From the IMG/VR virus record IMGVR_UViG_3300022562_000520, positions 1 to 64,000 of that record: DNA of 64,000 nucleotides; one strand, 5' to 3'. The notes beneath the pieces were generated by a model. That model worked only from the letters and a program-made list of their open reading frames with translations, was not told the DNA's origin and did no database searches. The stretch comes from a virus. The number at the start of each line of letters is the position of its first letter. Positions within the stretch are counted from its first letter, which is position 1. The position numbers and the translations under genes are program-made. Positions 50,313 through 59,572 of the stretch are shown here, piece after piece.

Positions 50313-51377
50313 ATGGGAAATCAGCCTAGGTTGATGAAAGGCGCATTTTTCAGCGATATACACGTAGGTGCTAAATCGAATTCACAACAGCACAATGATG
50401 ACTGTATGGAATATATTAACTGGTTCTGTGATAAGGTTAGATCAGATCCTGATATAGACTATGTTTGTTTTTGTGGTGATTGGCATGAAGTTAGAAACGC
50501 TGTCAATGTATTCACTTTAACATATTCTTACCAAATTGCTTCCAAAATCAATGATTTAGGTCTTCCAGTATTTTTTATCATAGGAAACCACGATTTATAT
50601 AATAGAAATAACAGGGAAATATATTCAGTTATTCCTTTTCACGAATTTGAAAACTTTACCATAATTGATAAACCTACCGTTTTTGACAACATTGGTGATG
50701 GTGTATTGATGTGTCCATTCCTATTTCATGAAGAATACCCTAGTTTAATTGACTACAATAACATTCCTTTTTGGGTAGGGCATTTTGAATTTAAAGGATT
50801 TATAGTTACAGGTTATAATATTACCATGAAAACAGGCCCAGACCATACGGACTTTTCTGCGCCAGAAAATATTATTTCTGGACATTTTCACAAACGACAA
50901 ACTAGTGGTAATGTAACTTATATCGGAAATACGTTTCCTACAAACTTCAGTGATGCTGATGACAGTGAACGAGGTATGATGGTATTTGACCATGGTACTA
51001 AAACTATGGTATTCTATGATTGGGAAGATTGTCCAAGATATACAAAAGCAAAATTAACAGATATTGTTGGTGAAAAGGTTACACTTTACCCCAAATCGCG
51101 GGTACGCTGCATTGCAGACATTCCTATAACTTATGAAGAAAGTATAGAGTTAAGAAGAACTTTTATGGAAGGTTATAATTTGCGGGAATTTACAATTGAA
51201 GAATCTATTGAAATTCATGAAGCATTAACGGATACCGAGGTTGATATTGATATGGCGGCTGAAGATGATGGAAAAGATCTTGGTTCGACAGACGAAATGG
51301 TAATTGACATGTTAAAGGCTATAGATTCAGAATTAATTAATAGCGACTTGTTAGTAGACATATACCAAAAAGTATAA
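50313..51377 (+). CDS. 47: Recombination nuclease subunit, T4 gp47-like (Mre11/SbcD)
   Basis: Metallophosphoesterase that, with gp46, processes DNA ends for recombination-dependent replication. The metal-site motifs are in order: FFSDIHVGA (Asp14, His16), FCGDWHEVRN (about 57), GNHDLYNR (about 91), GHFEFKG (about 157) and SGHFHKR (about 193). At 354 residues it is close to T4 gp47 (339). It is followed immediately by gp46. Confidence 0.93.
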   Translation: MGNQPRLMKGAFFSDIHVGAKSNSQQHNDDCMEYINWFCDKVRSDPDIDYVCFCGDWHEVRNAVNVFTLTYSYQIASKINDLGLPVFFIIGNHDLYNRNNREIYSVIPFHEFENFTIIDKPTVFDNIGDGVLMCPFLFHEEYPSLIDYNNIPFWVGHFEFKGFIVTGYNITMKTGPDHTDFSAPENIISGHFHKRQTSGNVTYIGNTFPTNFSDADDSERGMMVFDHGTKTMVFYDWEDCPRYTKAKLTDIVGEKVTLYPKSRVRCIADIPITYEESIELRRTFMEGYNLREFTIEESIEIHEALTDTEVDIDMAAEDDGKDLGSTDEMVIDMLKAIDSELINSDLLVDIYQKV

Positions 51378-51403
51378 CATAAAAAATAAAAAATAATAAT
51401 GTA

Positions 51404-53698
51404 ATGATTAGGTTTAAAACACTTTCGATTAAAAATTTTCTTTCTTATGGTGAAGCACCAACAGTGATCAATCTTGATGATGTTGGCACTACATTAATAG
51501 TTGGGGAAGATTTAGATAATACTGCAAGCGGTACAGGTGCTAATGGTGTTGGAAAAACTGTTTGGATAAATGCACTTATCTATGCTTTATATGGTAAACC
51601 CATATCTAAAATTTCCATGGACAATCTTATTAATAATATTAATAAGAAAAATATGGAAGTAGCGGTTGAATTTGAAAAAAATGGTGAATTAATTACCGTA
51701 ATGCGTGGACGAAAAATAACAGGCGTTGGTAATTTATCAAAAATATACATTCGTCCGGCTGGAACAGATTTAAATTTAGATAGTACGGAACAAGATAAAA
51801 CACCAGCCAATCCAAAAGAATTTGATAATTTTATCGTGGAAAAACTTGGCATACCATATGAACTGTTTGTTCGTATAGTTGCTTTTGCTGCTACTCATAC
51901 GCCATTTTTAGAACTCCCTGTTCGTGCCGCATCAGGTGCAAACCAATCAGATATTATGGAAGAATTGTTTAGATTAACCCAATTATCTGTTAAAGCTGAA
52001 GGACTTAAAGAAGCAATAAAAGACACCAAACAGCGCCTTGAAATTAAAATTAAACACAATGAACAATTAGAAAAAGAACACAATCGCCATAATATACAAT
52101 TGGAATCTGCACGTGCGCGTGTAAATGATTGGGAAGAAACCCGCAACGATGATATTGAAAAGATTAAAGTTGAATTGACAAAGTTTGAAAATGTTCCTAT
52201 AAAGGAACAAGAGTCACTTTATAAGCGTATTGATAAGGTTAAAACTGAACTTCTAAAAGTAAAAGAAGAACAGAAAGAAGTTGAATCTGTGGTTACTAAA
52301 ATAAGTACCGAATATACAATAGCCACAACTAATATTAAACGCTTCAAGGAAGAAAAGGAAAAAATTGTAAACTGGAAAGACGAAAATATTAAAAAGGCCG
52401 CAGCATATAAAGAGGCCGCAGAAAGATTGCCCGAAGCATATGTCCTTTCAAAGCAGAAAGAATTACATGATGGATTAACGGTTTTAACAGAAGAACTAGA
52501 CGAGTTGAATTCAAAAAAAGCCGATTTGGAATATTTTATAAAAGATACAAATAAAATTACAGAAAAACTCCAAGAAGAACTTCAACACCTTGAAGAAGCG
52601 AAGTGTCCATATTGTTTACAGAAATATGAAAGTAAAGATAAAATAAAGGATGCTCAACATACCATAAAAAACAAAAAGCAGGAAGAAGTTGATGCCACAT
52701 TACTTTTAGATGTTGTTATAAAAAATATTAGCGGTACTAAAAATAATATTGACATGATATCTGAAGAAATCAAATATACTGTTAAAGAAATAGAAAATTA
52801 TGAACGTGAACGTGTAGAATATGCTAAGAAAATGGAAGAACTTCTCAACGAAAAATGTCCATATGGTGATAAACATGGTACGGGTGATTTGATTGATGCG
52901 ATACACATTTTAGAAAAAGAGGCTGAAGAATTAAAAGAACGATTGGATGAAGAAGCTGATCGTTTAGTAGAAGTAGATGAAATAGTATCTGCACTCGAAA
53001 AAGAAGTTTTACAATGTAAAAATGCTATTACTATTTCATCGATTGATGAATTATACCAGATTAAAAACAAAATTATACAACTTAAAGATAAGATTAAAGA
53101 ACTTGAAGATTCAGTAAACCCATATTTAGAACCATTAAAAGAACTAGAGATGATTGAGCTTGAACCAATTGATATGGATTCTATAAATGAACTTGATAAT
53201 TTGATGAAGCACCAAAACTATTTATTGAAACTTTTAACCAAAAAAGATAGTTTTATTAGAAAGACGCTTTTGAATAGAAACCTTTCATTCTTAAATCATC
53301 GATTAAAGGAATACTTAATTGCCCTAGGTCTACCGCATAAGGTTGAATTTACTCATGAAATGACAGCCCATATTTCACAATTTGGGCGGGAACTTGATTT
53401 TGGCAACCTATCTAGCGGTCAGAAGGCGCGTGTTAATCTTGCGTTGTCGTTTTCATTCAGGGATGTGCTTCAAAAATCACATGATAGTATAAACGTGTGT
53501 ATGCTTGATGAAGTTTTAGACGTTGGCCTCGATTCAGTAGGTGTTCAAAATGCCGCAAGAATGTTAAAACGAAAAGCACGCGATGAAGATTTAGCGCTTT
53601 TCATAATTTCCCATAGGGATGAAGTCAGCAACATTTTCGATAAGAAAATGGTAGTTCAAATGACAAAAGGTTTTAGTTCTGTAAAAGAAGAAGAATGA
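51404..53698 (+). CDS. 46: Recombination ATPase subunit, T4 gp46-like (Rad50/SbcC)
   Basis: SMC-like ATPase partner of gp47. Walker A GANGVGKTVWINAL lies at about 45-58, then two long coiled coils, a zinc-hook CPYC at about 400 at the centre, a second CPYG at about 485, the ABC signature LSSGQKARVNLAL at about 670, Walker B CMLDEVLDVGLD at about 700 and the ISHRDE H-loop near the end. The overall length (764) is longer than T4 gp46 (560), mainly in the coiled coils. Its TGA overlaps the next ATG (ATGA). Confidence 0.94.
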   Translation: MIRFKTLSIKNFLSYGEAPTVINLDDVGTTLIVGEDLDNTASGTGANGVGKTVWINALIYALYGKPISKISMDNLINNINKKNMEVAVEFEKNGELITVMRGRKITGVGNLSKIYIRPAGTDLNLDSTEQDKTPANPKEFDNFIVEKLGIPYELFVRIVAFAATHTPFLELPVRAASGANQSDIMEELFRLTQLSVKAEGLKEAIKDTKQRLEIKIKHNEQLEKEHNRHNIQLESARARVNDWEETRNDDIEKIKVELTKFENVPIKEQESLYKRIDKVKTELLKVKEEQKEVESVVTKISTEYTIATTNIKRFKEEKEKIVNWKDENIKKAAAYKEAAERLPEAYVLSKQKELHDGLTVLTEELDELNSKKADLEYFIKDTNKITEKLQEELQHLEEAKCPYCLQKYESKDKIKDAQHTIKNKKQEEVDATLLLDVVIKNISGTKNNIDMISEEIKYTVKEIENYERERVEYAKKMEELLNEKCPYGDKHGTGDLIDAIHILEKEAEELKERLDEEADRLVEVDEIVSALEKEVLQCKNAITISSIDELYQIKNKIIQLKDKIKELEDSVNPYLEPLKELEMIELEPIDMDSINELDNLMKHQNYLLKLLTKKDSFIRKTLLNRNLSFLNHRLKEYLIALGLPHKVEFTHEMTAHISQFGRELDFGNLSSGQKARVNLALSFSFRDVLQKSHDSINVCMLDEVLDVGLDSVGVQNAARMLKRKARDEDLALFIISHRDEVSNIFDKKMVVQMTKGFSSVKEEE

Positions 53699-54621
53699 TG
53701 AAATTTAGAAAAGTTACCTTTAATAATAATGATTATGGAATCGTCACAATTGATGATGAAGCACCCACGAATATTGTAGAATTTGATTTAACCCAAATAC
53801 ATTTAGTTGAAAATCCCATGCCTGGAATGGAAGTACAACCATCTAATATGTTATTGGAAATTGGTGATTTACTTTATGTCCATGGAACAACCCACGTATA
53901 TGATGGGACAACATGGTTATGTGTTGATGTTGTTGAAACTAATGATGAAATTTTTATGCAAACTCCAATAAAAAGCCACCCCGGACGTGTATACCCACGT
54001 GCAGATAAAACTATCAGATTAGATGTATCTGAAACAAAAACAATGTCTTATTGGAATAAAGGTATAGATGGTAAATGGCACATGTTCGTTACTGTTGAAG
54101 AAGGTGGAAAAGTTAAGGATAGATATATCGACGGTTTAATTGTCGATAAAAAACAGTGGGATGAATTAGTAGTTCCTCCCGCAGATTGTTGTATAGATAC
54201 ACCAAAAACAGAATCTCCGCATAAATACAACAAATCATTAAACATAATGGAGAAACAGATGAACGACCAAGATACACTTCTTGCAGCTAAAACAGTAATT
54301 AAAGACGTAATGATACATCACCTTTTTGAACCTATCGACAGGATAACCTTTTCTTCCATGGAAAAAATGATTATTGATAGATTGATTGATACTATCGATA
54401 TTGATTTTTCGGTGGATGTGGATTTATATAAAGATGATGATGTAAAAGTCAAACTTATTCTTTACTGGAATGATGATATACACAAAGATACAGTAATTAC
54501 AGCAAGTTATGCTGATTGTCCTGTTTTCTTTGATGGTGAAAAGAATGAAAGACCTGTAACAAAAGAATCTGAAAAGGAAATTAAATTTCGCGCATTTGAT
54601 GATGCGATGGGAGTTGTATAA
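53695..54621 (+). CDS. Hypothetical protein (308 aa)
   Basis: Not recognised. Two parts are visible: an N-terminal β-rich half (FRKVTFNNNDYGIVTIDDEAPTNIVEFDLTQIHLVE..., LYVHGTTHVYDGTTWLCVDVVETNDE) and a C-terminal α/β domain (from about residue 183, EKQMNDQDTLLAAKTVIKDVMIHHLFEPIDRITFSSMEKMIIDRL...). It is coupled by ATGA to gp46 and by TAATG to the next gene, so it belongs to the recombination operon, but a role is not shown. Start could be 53695 or 53698 (ATGATG). Confidence 0.7.
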   Translation: MMKFRKVTFNNNDYGIVTIDDEAPTNIVEFDLTQIHLVENPMPGMEVQPSNMLLEIGDLLYVHGTTHVYDGTTWLCVDVVETNDEIFMQTPIKSHPGRVYPRADKTIRLDVSETKTMSYWNKGIDGKWHMFVTVEEGGKVKDRYIDGLIVDKKQWDELVVPPADCCIDTPKTESPHKYNKSLNIMEKQMNDQDTLLAAKTVIKDVMIHHLFEPIDRITFSSMEKMIIDRLIDTIDIDFSVDVDLYKDDDVKVKLILYWNDDIHKDTVITASYADCPVFFDGEKNERPVTKESEKEIKFRAFDDAMGVV

Positions 54622-54962
54622 TGAAGTACTGGAAGGAAGATGAAGTTCAAGTTCTTCCTTATTGGGAAGGTAGTAGAATTTTACCATATCATCATCCTGC
54701 TTCTAGGGTTGTAGACCATGATACAGGTTCAACAGTCTTTGAATGTGAAATTATTCCTTTTACGGAAAGAGAAGCGGAATATATTGACCATATTGAAAAA
54801 ACACTTGTAACTGGAAAATGTGTAAAGGTTGAAATTCGTGAATGGAGCGCAAATAGTTTAATGGGCGTTCGTCATGAAGTAGTATCATTAAACAGTATGG
54901 GATATCTTGAAGAACCTGATAATAAAGATGCCACGTTCGCACGGGCAATGAAAATTGTATAA
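54621..54962 (+). CDS. Hypothetical protein (113 aa)
   Basis: Not recognised. It starts on the A of the preceding TAA (TAATG). It is a small α/β protein with a central VKVEIREWSANSLMGVRHEVVSL segment. It is the last gene before the GIY-YIG nuclease, which is set apart by about 100 bases of AT-rich sequence, as expected at an insertion point. Confidence 0.68.
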   Translation: MKYWKEDEVQVLPYWEGSRILPYHHPASRVVDHDTGSTVFECEIIPFTEREAEYIDHIEKTLVTGKCVKVEIREWSANSLMGVRHEVVSLNSMGYLEEPDNKDATFARAMKIV

Positions 54963-55065
54963 TAATAACATAATATAACTTGTTATTATTAAAAAAGAAT
55001 TTATAAGTTATTGAATTCTTTTAAATGTGTAGCTAAATACTACCGTTTATAAGGACAATAACTAT

Positions 55066-55734
55066 ATGTACATATGTTACCAGTGGACTTGCACTGCAAA
55101 TAATAAAAAATATGTTGGTGTTACAAAAAATACACTCAATGTTAGGTGGCAAAGACATTGCTACGATGCCGATAATGGTAGTCAGTGCCTATTTCATAAG
55201 GCAATACGAAAATATGGTAAGGATGCCTTTAATGGGGTTATTTTAGCTACTACCAAAAGTGAAAAAGAAGTTTTATCACTTGAAAATAAGTACATTGAAG
55301 AAAATGGTACATTAGCAGATAAACATGGATATAACTTAACTACAGGTGGTGAATATCCAAAACTTAGCAAAGAGTTACGAAATTATTTGTCAGAAAAGGC
55401 TAAACAAAGAAAGCCAGTTTCTAATAAAACAAAAAGAAAGTTATCAAAAAGTCTTAAGGGAAATACCAATAAAAAAGGTAAATTGTTATCCCAAAAGACC
55501 AAAGATAAAATTTCTGAAAAATTAAAGGGGACAAAACAACCCGAATACGTTAAAATAAAACGTAGAGGTCAAAACCATTACAATGCTAAAAAAGTAATGG
55601 TGGATGGTACGATATATGCTACTATTTTAGAAGCCTCAGAAAAGTTAAGTATTCCTTATGGGACGGTTTATAATCGTATTAAAAGTTTAAATACTAAGTT
55701 TGGTAGTTATCATCTAATAGAAGGATGTGTATGA
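55066..55734 (+). CDS. GIY-YIG homing endonuclease with NUMOD repeats
   Basis: N-terminal GIY-YIG nuclease domain: YICYQWTCTANNKKYVGVT (Y-x-x-YQ ... KYVG, with 'YVG' for YIG), catalytic Arg in LNVRWQRHC (about 26), and Glu in SLENKYIEENG (about 74). It is followed by NUMOD3-like basic repeats (KTKRKLSKSLKGNTNKKGK, KTKDKISEKLKGTKQPEY) and a C-terminal NUMOD1/IENR1-type helix-turn-helix (ILEASEKLSIPYGTVYNRIKS). This is the I-TevI/SegA architecture. It is free-standing, with no intron visible, and overlaps the start of the resolvase gene, which it probably once invaded beside. Confidence 0.92.
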   Translation: MYICYQWTCTANNKKYVGVTKNTLNVRWQRHCYDADNGSQCLFHKAIRKYGKDAFNGVILATTKSEKEVLSLENKYIEENGTLADKHGYNLTTGGEYPKLSKELRNYLSEKAKQRKPVSNKTKRKLSKSLKGNTNKKGKLLSQKTKDKISEKLKGTKQPEYVKIKRRGQNHYNAKKVMVDGTIYATILEASEKLSIPYGTVYNRIKSLNTKFGSYHLIEGCV

Positions 55735-56213
55735 TGCGCATCCTTGGAATAGACCAAAGCTACACTTCTACTGGAATAGTGGTTTTGGAAAATGGTAAAA
55801 TGATTTATTCGGAACGTTTCGTATCAGATAAGGAACGGGATCGTTTTGGTCAGGCATATGAAATAGCTTTACATATCGCAAGTGTATATGATAAATTTGC
55901 ACCTGATATTGTAGCTCTTGAAGGACTTGCCTTTGGAATGAAAGGTAATGCGACTAGGGATTTGGGTGGATTACAATTTGTAATTGTTTGTCACCTTCAG
56001 GAAGTTAAAAAACAACCTGTAAAAATTATTGCTCCTCTAACTGTGAAAAAATTTGCTACAGAAAGTGGACGAGCGAAAAAAGAAGAAATGATAGAAAGCT
56101 TGCCCAAAAATATCTTAAAAGAATTTGAGGATATGGGGTTAAAGAAAACTACAGGGCTTGCAGACCTTGCTGATGCATACTGGATTGCAAAGACAGTAGA
56201 GAACTTAAAATAA
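55731..56213 (+). CDS. RuvC-like Holliday-junction resolvase
   Basis: RNase H-fold junction nuclease: ILGIDQSYTSTGIVVLE with first catalytic Asp (about residue 7), IVALEGLAFGMKGNATRDLGGLQFVI with the Glu (about 64), and a C-terminal ADLADAYWIAKT with the final Asp pair. The start is taken as ATG 55731 (next ATG 55734), with AAGG six bases upstream; it overlaps the TGA of the homing nuclease. RuvC-type enzymes replace T4 endonuclease VII (gp49) in many phages, resolving branched DNA before packaging. Confidence 0.88.
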   Translation: MMRILGIDQSYTSTGIVVLENGKMIYSERFVSDKERDRFGQAYEIALHIASVYDKFAPDIVALEGLAFGMKGNATRDLGGLQFVIVCHLQEVKKQPVKIIAPLTVKKFATESGRAKKEEMIESLPKNILKEFEDMGLKKTTGLADLADAYWIAKTVENLK

Positions 56214-56225
56214 AAGGTAAAAAGT

Positions 56226-56450
56226 ATGGCAACATACACATACAAATGTACAAATGAAAAATGCGATCTTAACACGCTGGCTGATGAGCCTATAATTTTA
56301 GAAGTTCAACAAAGTATGAAAGACGAACCACTCACTATTTGTCCAGATTGTAAGAAAGAAACATTAAAAAAGGTTATAATGTCCGCAGGTGGTGGATTCC
56401 GAATTGGCGGAAAAGGTGTACATAAACCGACAGCGCACTGGGGCAGTTGA
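56226..56450 (+). CDS. Zinc-ribbon protein, FmdB-like
   Basis: A 74-residue protein with two Cys pairs: YKCTNEKC (about 6-13) and ICPDCKKETLKKVI (about 38-51), giving a four-cysteine zinc ribbon in the style of FmdB ('Y.C..C.......CP.C......k.is...gf...GkG'). Small FmdB-like proteins are common in T4-like phages near replication genes; the function is unknown. Its TGA overlaps the next ATG. Confidence 0.8.
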   Translation: MATYTYKCTNEKCDLNTLADEPIILEVQQSMKDEPLTICPDCKKETLKKVIMSAGGGFRIGGKGVHKPTAHWGS

Positions 56451-56755
56451 TGGGCTGCTGGAAGGAAGATATTAAAAATCTTACTTCCAGTGAAAATCCT
56501 CTCTCCTTTTATAACTGGATACAGATATTAAATTTTTTTGAAAACCATAAAAACGAATTAGATATAGAAGATGTTCAATTAATAGTAGATAGATCAGAAA
56601 AAATTAGATTATATGTAAATGAAGAATATCGTTCAAGGATAGAACGATGTGAAGTACGACCAAATGTATATCTACATTTGGAAAATCTCAAGGAAGAAAA
56701 AAGCAGAAGTGACATACAAGTCAACGAAGACAATCTTATTGCTTGTCACCAATAA
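56447..56755 (+). CDS. Hypothetical protein (102 aa)
   Basis: Not recognised. Predicted helical, charged, with a FYNWIQILNFFENHKNELDIEDVQLIVDRSEKIRLYVNEEYRSRIERCEV core. Coupled by ATGA to the zinc-ribbon gene. The noncoding structured region follows directly after its stop. Confidence 0.65.
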   Translation: MMGCWKEDIKNLTSSENPLSFYNWIQILNFFENHKNELDIEDVQLIVDRSEKIRLYVNEEYRSRIERCEVRPNVYLHLENLKEEKSRSDIQVNEDNLIACHQ

Positions 56756-57107
56756 GTCGGTGTACGGTGCCCAACTTGAAGCGTAAGCTATTGCGGCTAG
56801 TCCATCGTTAGATGAATATCATTAAAAGGTAGAAATCAGATATGCTGCGGTATTCCAGATTTCACACGTTATGGTGGTAGTTTTCCACTAGGTAGCCGTG
56901 ACCCCTTCGGACATTGACCTTGGTTTTTATAACCTAAACGAGGGAAGGGGATAATTTATCCAACAATTAGACATAAAATAAAACAAGCCAGCGCATATAT
57001 GGCAAGCGATAGCGCAGACATATATGGCTCGGCTTCACCAAGTGCGCAGCACGTAGGTGGACCTGGAAAACTTGCTTTTAATCAATTGCTGTGATAAACT
57101 TGTACAG
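56756..57107 (+). ncRNA. Noncoding region with structured-RNA character before the helicase
   Basis: About 350 bases without a credible gene. The first 180 bases are GC-elevated with possible hairpins (AGCGTAAGCT, CCCCTTCGGACATTGACC) and end in CCTTGGTTTTTATAACC, which resembles a weak terminator. Further on, the ten-base element CATATATGGC occurs twice (about 56994-57003 and 57019-57028), flanked by AGCGC/GCGCA pieces that can pair. I do not recognise an RNA family. It could be an RNA gene plus the helicase leader, or the remnant of an intron or mobile gene. Confidence 0.4.
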
Positions 57108-58709
57108 ATGGATAATAATAACAATAAAATTTTAGAAAGTTGGGCTACACCTGAATTAATCCCACGTGAAAACCAAAAGATAGCTCTTGAATGGCTTGCA
57201 CAACAAGATTCCAAATATCTCATACTTGAACTACCTGTTGGTTCAGGTAAATCAATTTTAGGTCTTACCCTTTCAAAATACCTAGACGGAGGTTTAGGTA
57301 GTTCATTCGTATTAACACCACAACGTATACTTCAAGACCAATATGAAAATGACTTCGAACATTATGGAAGAAAATTTCTCGCTTCTCTACATGGAAAAGG
57401 AAATTATAAATGTAAATCTAAGGGAACATCATGTAACGTTGGTACATTAGTTAAACCAAGATGTGAAGATTGTCCTTTTGCGAATGCAAAAAAAGAAGCA
57501 CAAAGTTCAGCGAATACTGTACTCAATTATAAACTTGCTTTAACGTCTTTTACATATACTGAAGTATTTAAAAAACGCCATTTAATGGTCTTAGATGAAG
57601 CACACACTTTAGAAAGGCACTTAGTAGATTTTGACTCAGTAGATATCACGTATGCTATGTGTAAGCGATACGGAATAAATTTTAAAGTACAAACAAGTAT
57701 TGAAGATGCACTCGATTGGGTTAAGGTGTCATATTTACCAAAAATGGAAGAAATCTTGGGTGATATGGAATCAGATTATGAATACCTATATGATAAGGCA
57801 GGTACAGAAATAACACGCAGTGAACTCAGTAAATTGAAAGAAATTGATGAATTAGCAGATCACGTAGCAGATGTATTACAGATGTCTACACGTACTATAG
57901 ATTATTTAAATGAACATTTTGTGTTGGTACATGATAAAACAATGTTTCAATTTAAACGTCTTCGTGGATCATATTCATTTAAAAAGATCCTAGAACCTAT
58001 GGCTAATAGGTTCCTATTCATGTCTTCAACAATATTGAATAAAACTTCATTTTGTTACGACTTAGGTATTGATCCAGATGAAGCTGCTTTTCTTTCACTT
58101 GATTCCGAATTCCCTATTGAAAATAGACCCGTATATTATATGCCTGTTATGAAGATGAATGCTTCATGGAATAAACCCGAACAAGCAGCTGATAGAAAAC
58201 AAATGATTAAACGTATTAAAGATCTATTAGAAATTCACAAGGATGATTCTGGTATTTTACATACAGCTAATTATCAAGTTGCACAATGGTTAGTTAAAGA
58301 ATTATCAGATGATATTAACCATGTTATCTATAATCACAATCCCGATGAAAACACAAATAGAAACGAAGCAATACAGGGATTTATTGAAAGTAATGTACCT
58401 GCTATTTTAATCAGTCCATCATGTACAGAAGGTCTTGATCTTAAAGATGACCTTTCTAGGTTTGCCATTACTGTTAAAACGCCGTTTGGATATCTTGGGG
58501 ATCAATGGATTAAGCGTCGTATGGAAATGTCCAATGAATGGTATCGTCGAAGGGCTATGATAGATATTATTCAAGGTGGTGGGCGTATTGTACGTTCAGC
58601 TGAAGATACGGGTTCTGTTTACATACTAGATGGAAGTTTTGGATACCTTTATTCACAATCCCTAGGAATGGTTCCCAAATGGTGGAAAGAAGCCTACCAA
58701 GTAATATAA
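57108..58709 (+). CDS. Superfamily 2 helicase with Fe-S cysteines, DinG/XPD-like
   Basis: DNA helicase. Walker A is LPVGSGKSILG (about 42-52) and the DEAH box is VLDEAHTLERH (about 161-171). Between them are four spaced cysteines (about residues 101-125: CKSKGTSC...CEDC), the Fe-S cluster insertion typical of DinG/XPD/Rad3 helicases. Motifs V/VI follow (PSCTEGLDLKDD about 445, QGGGRIVRSAED about 488). The start at 57108 is chosen because an in-frame ATG 51 bases upstream would add a tail unlike the family and lies in the structured leader. In this operon, next to a resolvase and gp46/47, it probably acts in recombination or repair. Confidence 0.87.
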   Translation: MDNNNNKILESWATPELIPRENQKIALEWLAQQDSKYLILELPVGSGKSILGLTLSKYLDGGLGSSFVLTPQRILQDQYENDFEHYGRKFLASLHGKGNYKCKSKGTSCNVGTLVKPRCEDCPFANAKKEAQSSANTVLNYKLALTSFTYTEVFKKRHLMVLDEAHTLERHLVDFDSVDITYAMCKRYGINFKVQTSIEDALDWVKVSYLPKMEEILGDMESDYEYLYDKAGTEITRSELSKLKEIDELADHVADVLQMSTRTIDYLNEHFVLVHDKTMFQFKRLRGSYSFKKILEPMANRFLFMSSTILNKTSFCYDLGIDPDEAAFLSLDSEFPIENRPVYYMPVMKMNASWNKPEQAADRKQMIKRIKDLLEIHKDDSGILHTANYQVAQWLVKELSDDINHVIYNHNPDENTNRNEAIQGFIESNVPAILISPSCTEGLDLKDDLSRFAITVKTPFGYLGDQWIKRRMEMSNEWYRRRAMIDIIQGGGRIVRSAEDTGSVYILDGSFGYLYSQSLGMVPKWWKEAYQVI

Positions 58710-58737
58710 CCTATTGATTTATTTAAATATTCATTTA

Positions 58738-58766
58738 TTGACTTTTGTAACCTAATTTATTATAAT
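58738..58766 (+). promoter_or_regulatory. Sigma-70-type promoter for the membrane-protein gene
   Basis: TTGACT (58738-58743), 17-base spacer, TATAAT (58761-58766). Confidence 0.82.
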
Positions 58767-58795
58767 TTATTTAGGTTACAAAATAGGTGAATATT

Positions 58796-59314
58796 ATGTA
58801 CAAAACACGCAAGCTTTTTATATTATTTTTCTTCCTTTGGACGGGTGCACTATTGATTGCAGCCGTTGTACCAAGTTTCAGTTTAGAAAAAACTGCCCAT
58901 AATATATTCACTCCACTTTACGTTGATATTCCAGGCTGGATTTTTGATTCGATGACCAATTATCAAGAACAGATTAGAACCATGGATACTAGTGCATATA
59001 ATCCATTTCAAGATTTTTTGTGGTTAGTTTGGTGGTTAAGTATGGTCGCCCTTTCATTAGTTATTCCAGTTTTCTGGTGGGTGGGTATTACATTTGCATT
59101 CTGGCTTTCAATTTATGCGATAAGCAACAACGCAGGTATATTTCTTATTTCTGGTGAAACTATTCCACCAGCAGGCGCTCGTTATCGGAATCATTCTTCG
59201 GCAGAAGCTGCCAACTGGTTACATTTACTTAATGGTCGTACGACTATTGATAAAACGTTCGATGCTGAAGTACAAGCAAATGCAATTGCAAGTGCTTTAA
59301 ATCGCAAAAAGTAA
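58796..59314 (+). CDS. Membrane protein, about three transmembrane segments (172 aa)
   Basis: Not recognised. The start is at ATG 58796 with AGGTGA just upstream; the GTG at 58787 lies within that Shine-Dalgarno sequence. Hydrophobic segments: about 6-27 (ILFFFLWTGALLIAAVVPSF), and a long stretch at about 78-115 (FLWLVWWLSMVALSLVIPVFWWVGITFAFWLSIYAI) likely forming two helices. A soluble C-terminal part of about 55 residues follows. It has its own sigma-70 promoter and terminator, so it is a single-gene unit, probably early, perhaps altering the host membrane. Confidence 0.75.
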   Translation: MYKTRKLFILFFFLWTGALLIAAVVPSFSLEKTAHNIFTPLYVDIPGWIFDSMTNYQEQIRTMDTSAYNPFQDFLWLVWWLSMVALSLVIPVFWWVGITFAFWLSIYAISNNAGIFLISGETIPPAGARYRNHSSAEAANWLHLLNGRTTIDKTFDAEVQANAIASALNRKK

Positions 59315-59322
59315 TATAATAT

Positions 59323-59346
59323 AGGGCGGGATTTTTATCCCGCCTT
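59323..59346. terminator. Terminator hairpin between convergent genes
   Basis: A stem of about ten pairs (AGGGCGGGAT / ATCCCGCCTT, one G-T pair) with a TTTT loop, between the membrane protein (plus) and the gp51-like gene (minus), overlapping the latter's stop. Confidence 0.85.
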
Positions 59347-59572
59347 AATATACTGGATGTGGTGATTTCATTTCCATTTCAAGACGTTTACTTACATAAT
59401 CAAAAGCTATTTCGCGCTCTATATAAGACATACCATATAAAATATGGTCGTATTTCATACCACCCCGCATGAAATAAGTCAGTTGAACTATGCTGTTAAG
59501 TATTGCCTTTGTTTCACCATTTAATCGTCTGTACATTGCCAAAATCTGGTCGGGTGTTCCATTTTTCAGCAT
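59345..59572 (-). CDS. Putative baseplate hub assembly protein, gp51-like
   Basis: A 75-residue helical protein starting at ATG 59572, which overlaps the TAA of the gp26-like gene (TAATG); a longer in-frame extension would lie inside that gene. The sequence (MLKNGTPDQILAMYRRLNGETKAILNSIVQLTYFMRGGMKYDHILYGMSYIEREIAFDYVSKRLE) resembles the short gp51-type proteins that follow gp26 in T4-like phages. T4 gp51 is longer (249). Assignment rests on synteny and the 'YFMRGG..YD.....S..ER......I' type pattern. Confidence 0.6.
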   Translation of the reverse strand: MLKNGTPDQILAMYRRLNGETKAILNSIVQLTYFMRGGMKYDHILYGMSYIEREIAFDYVSKRLEMEMKSPHPVY

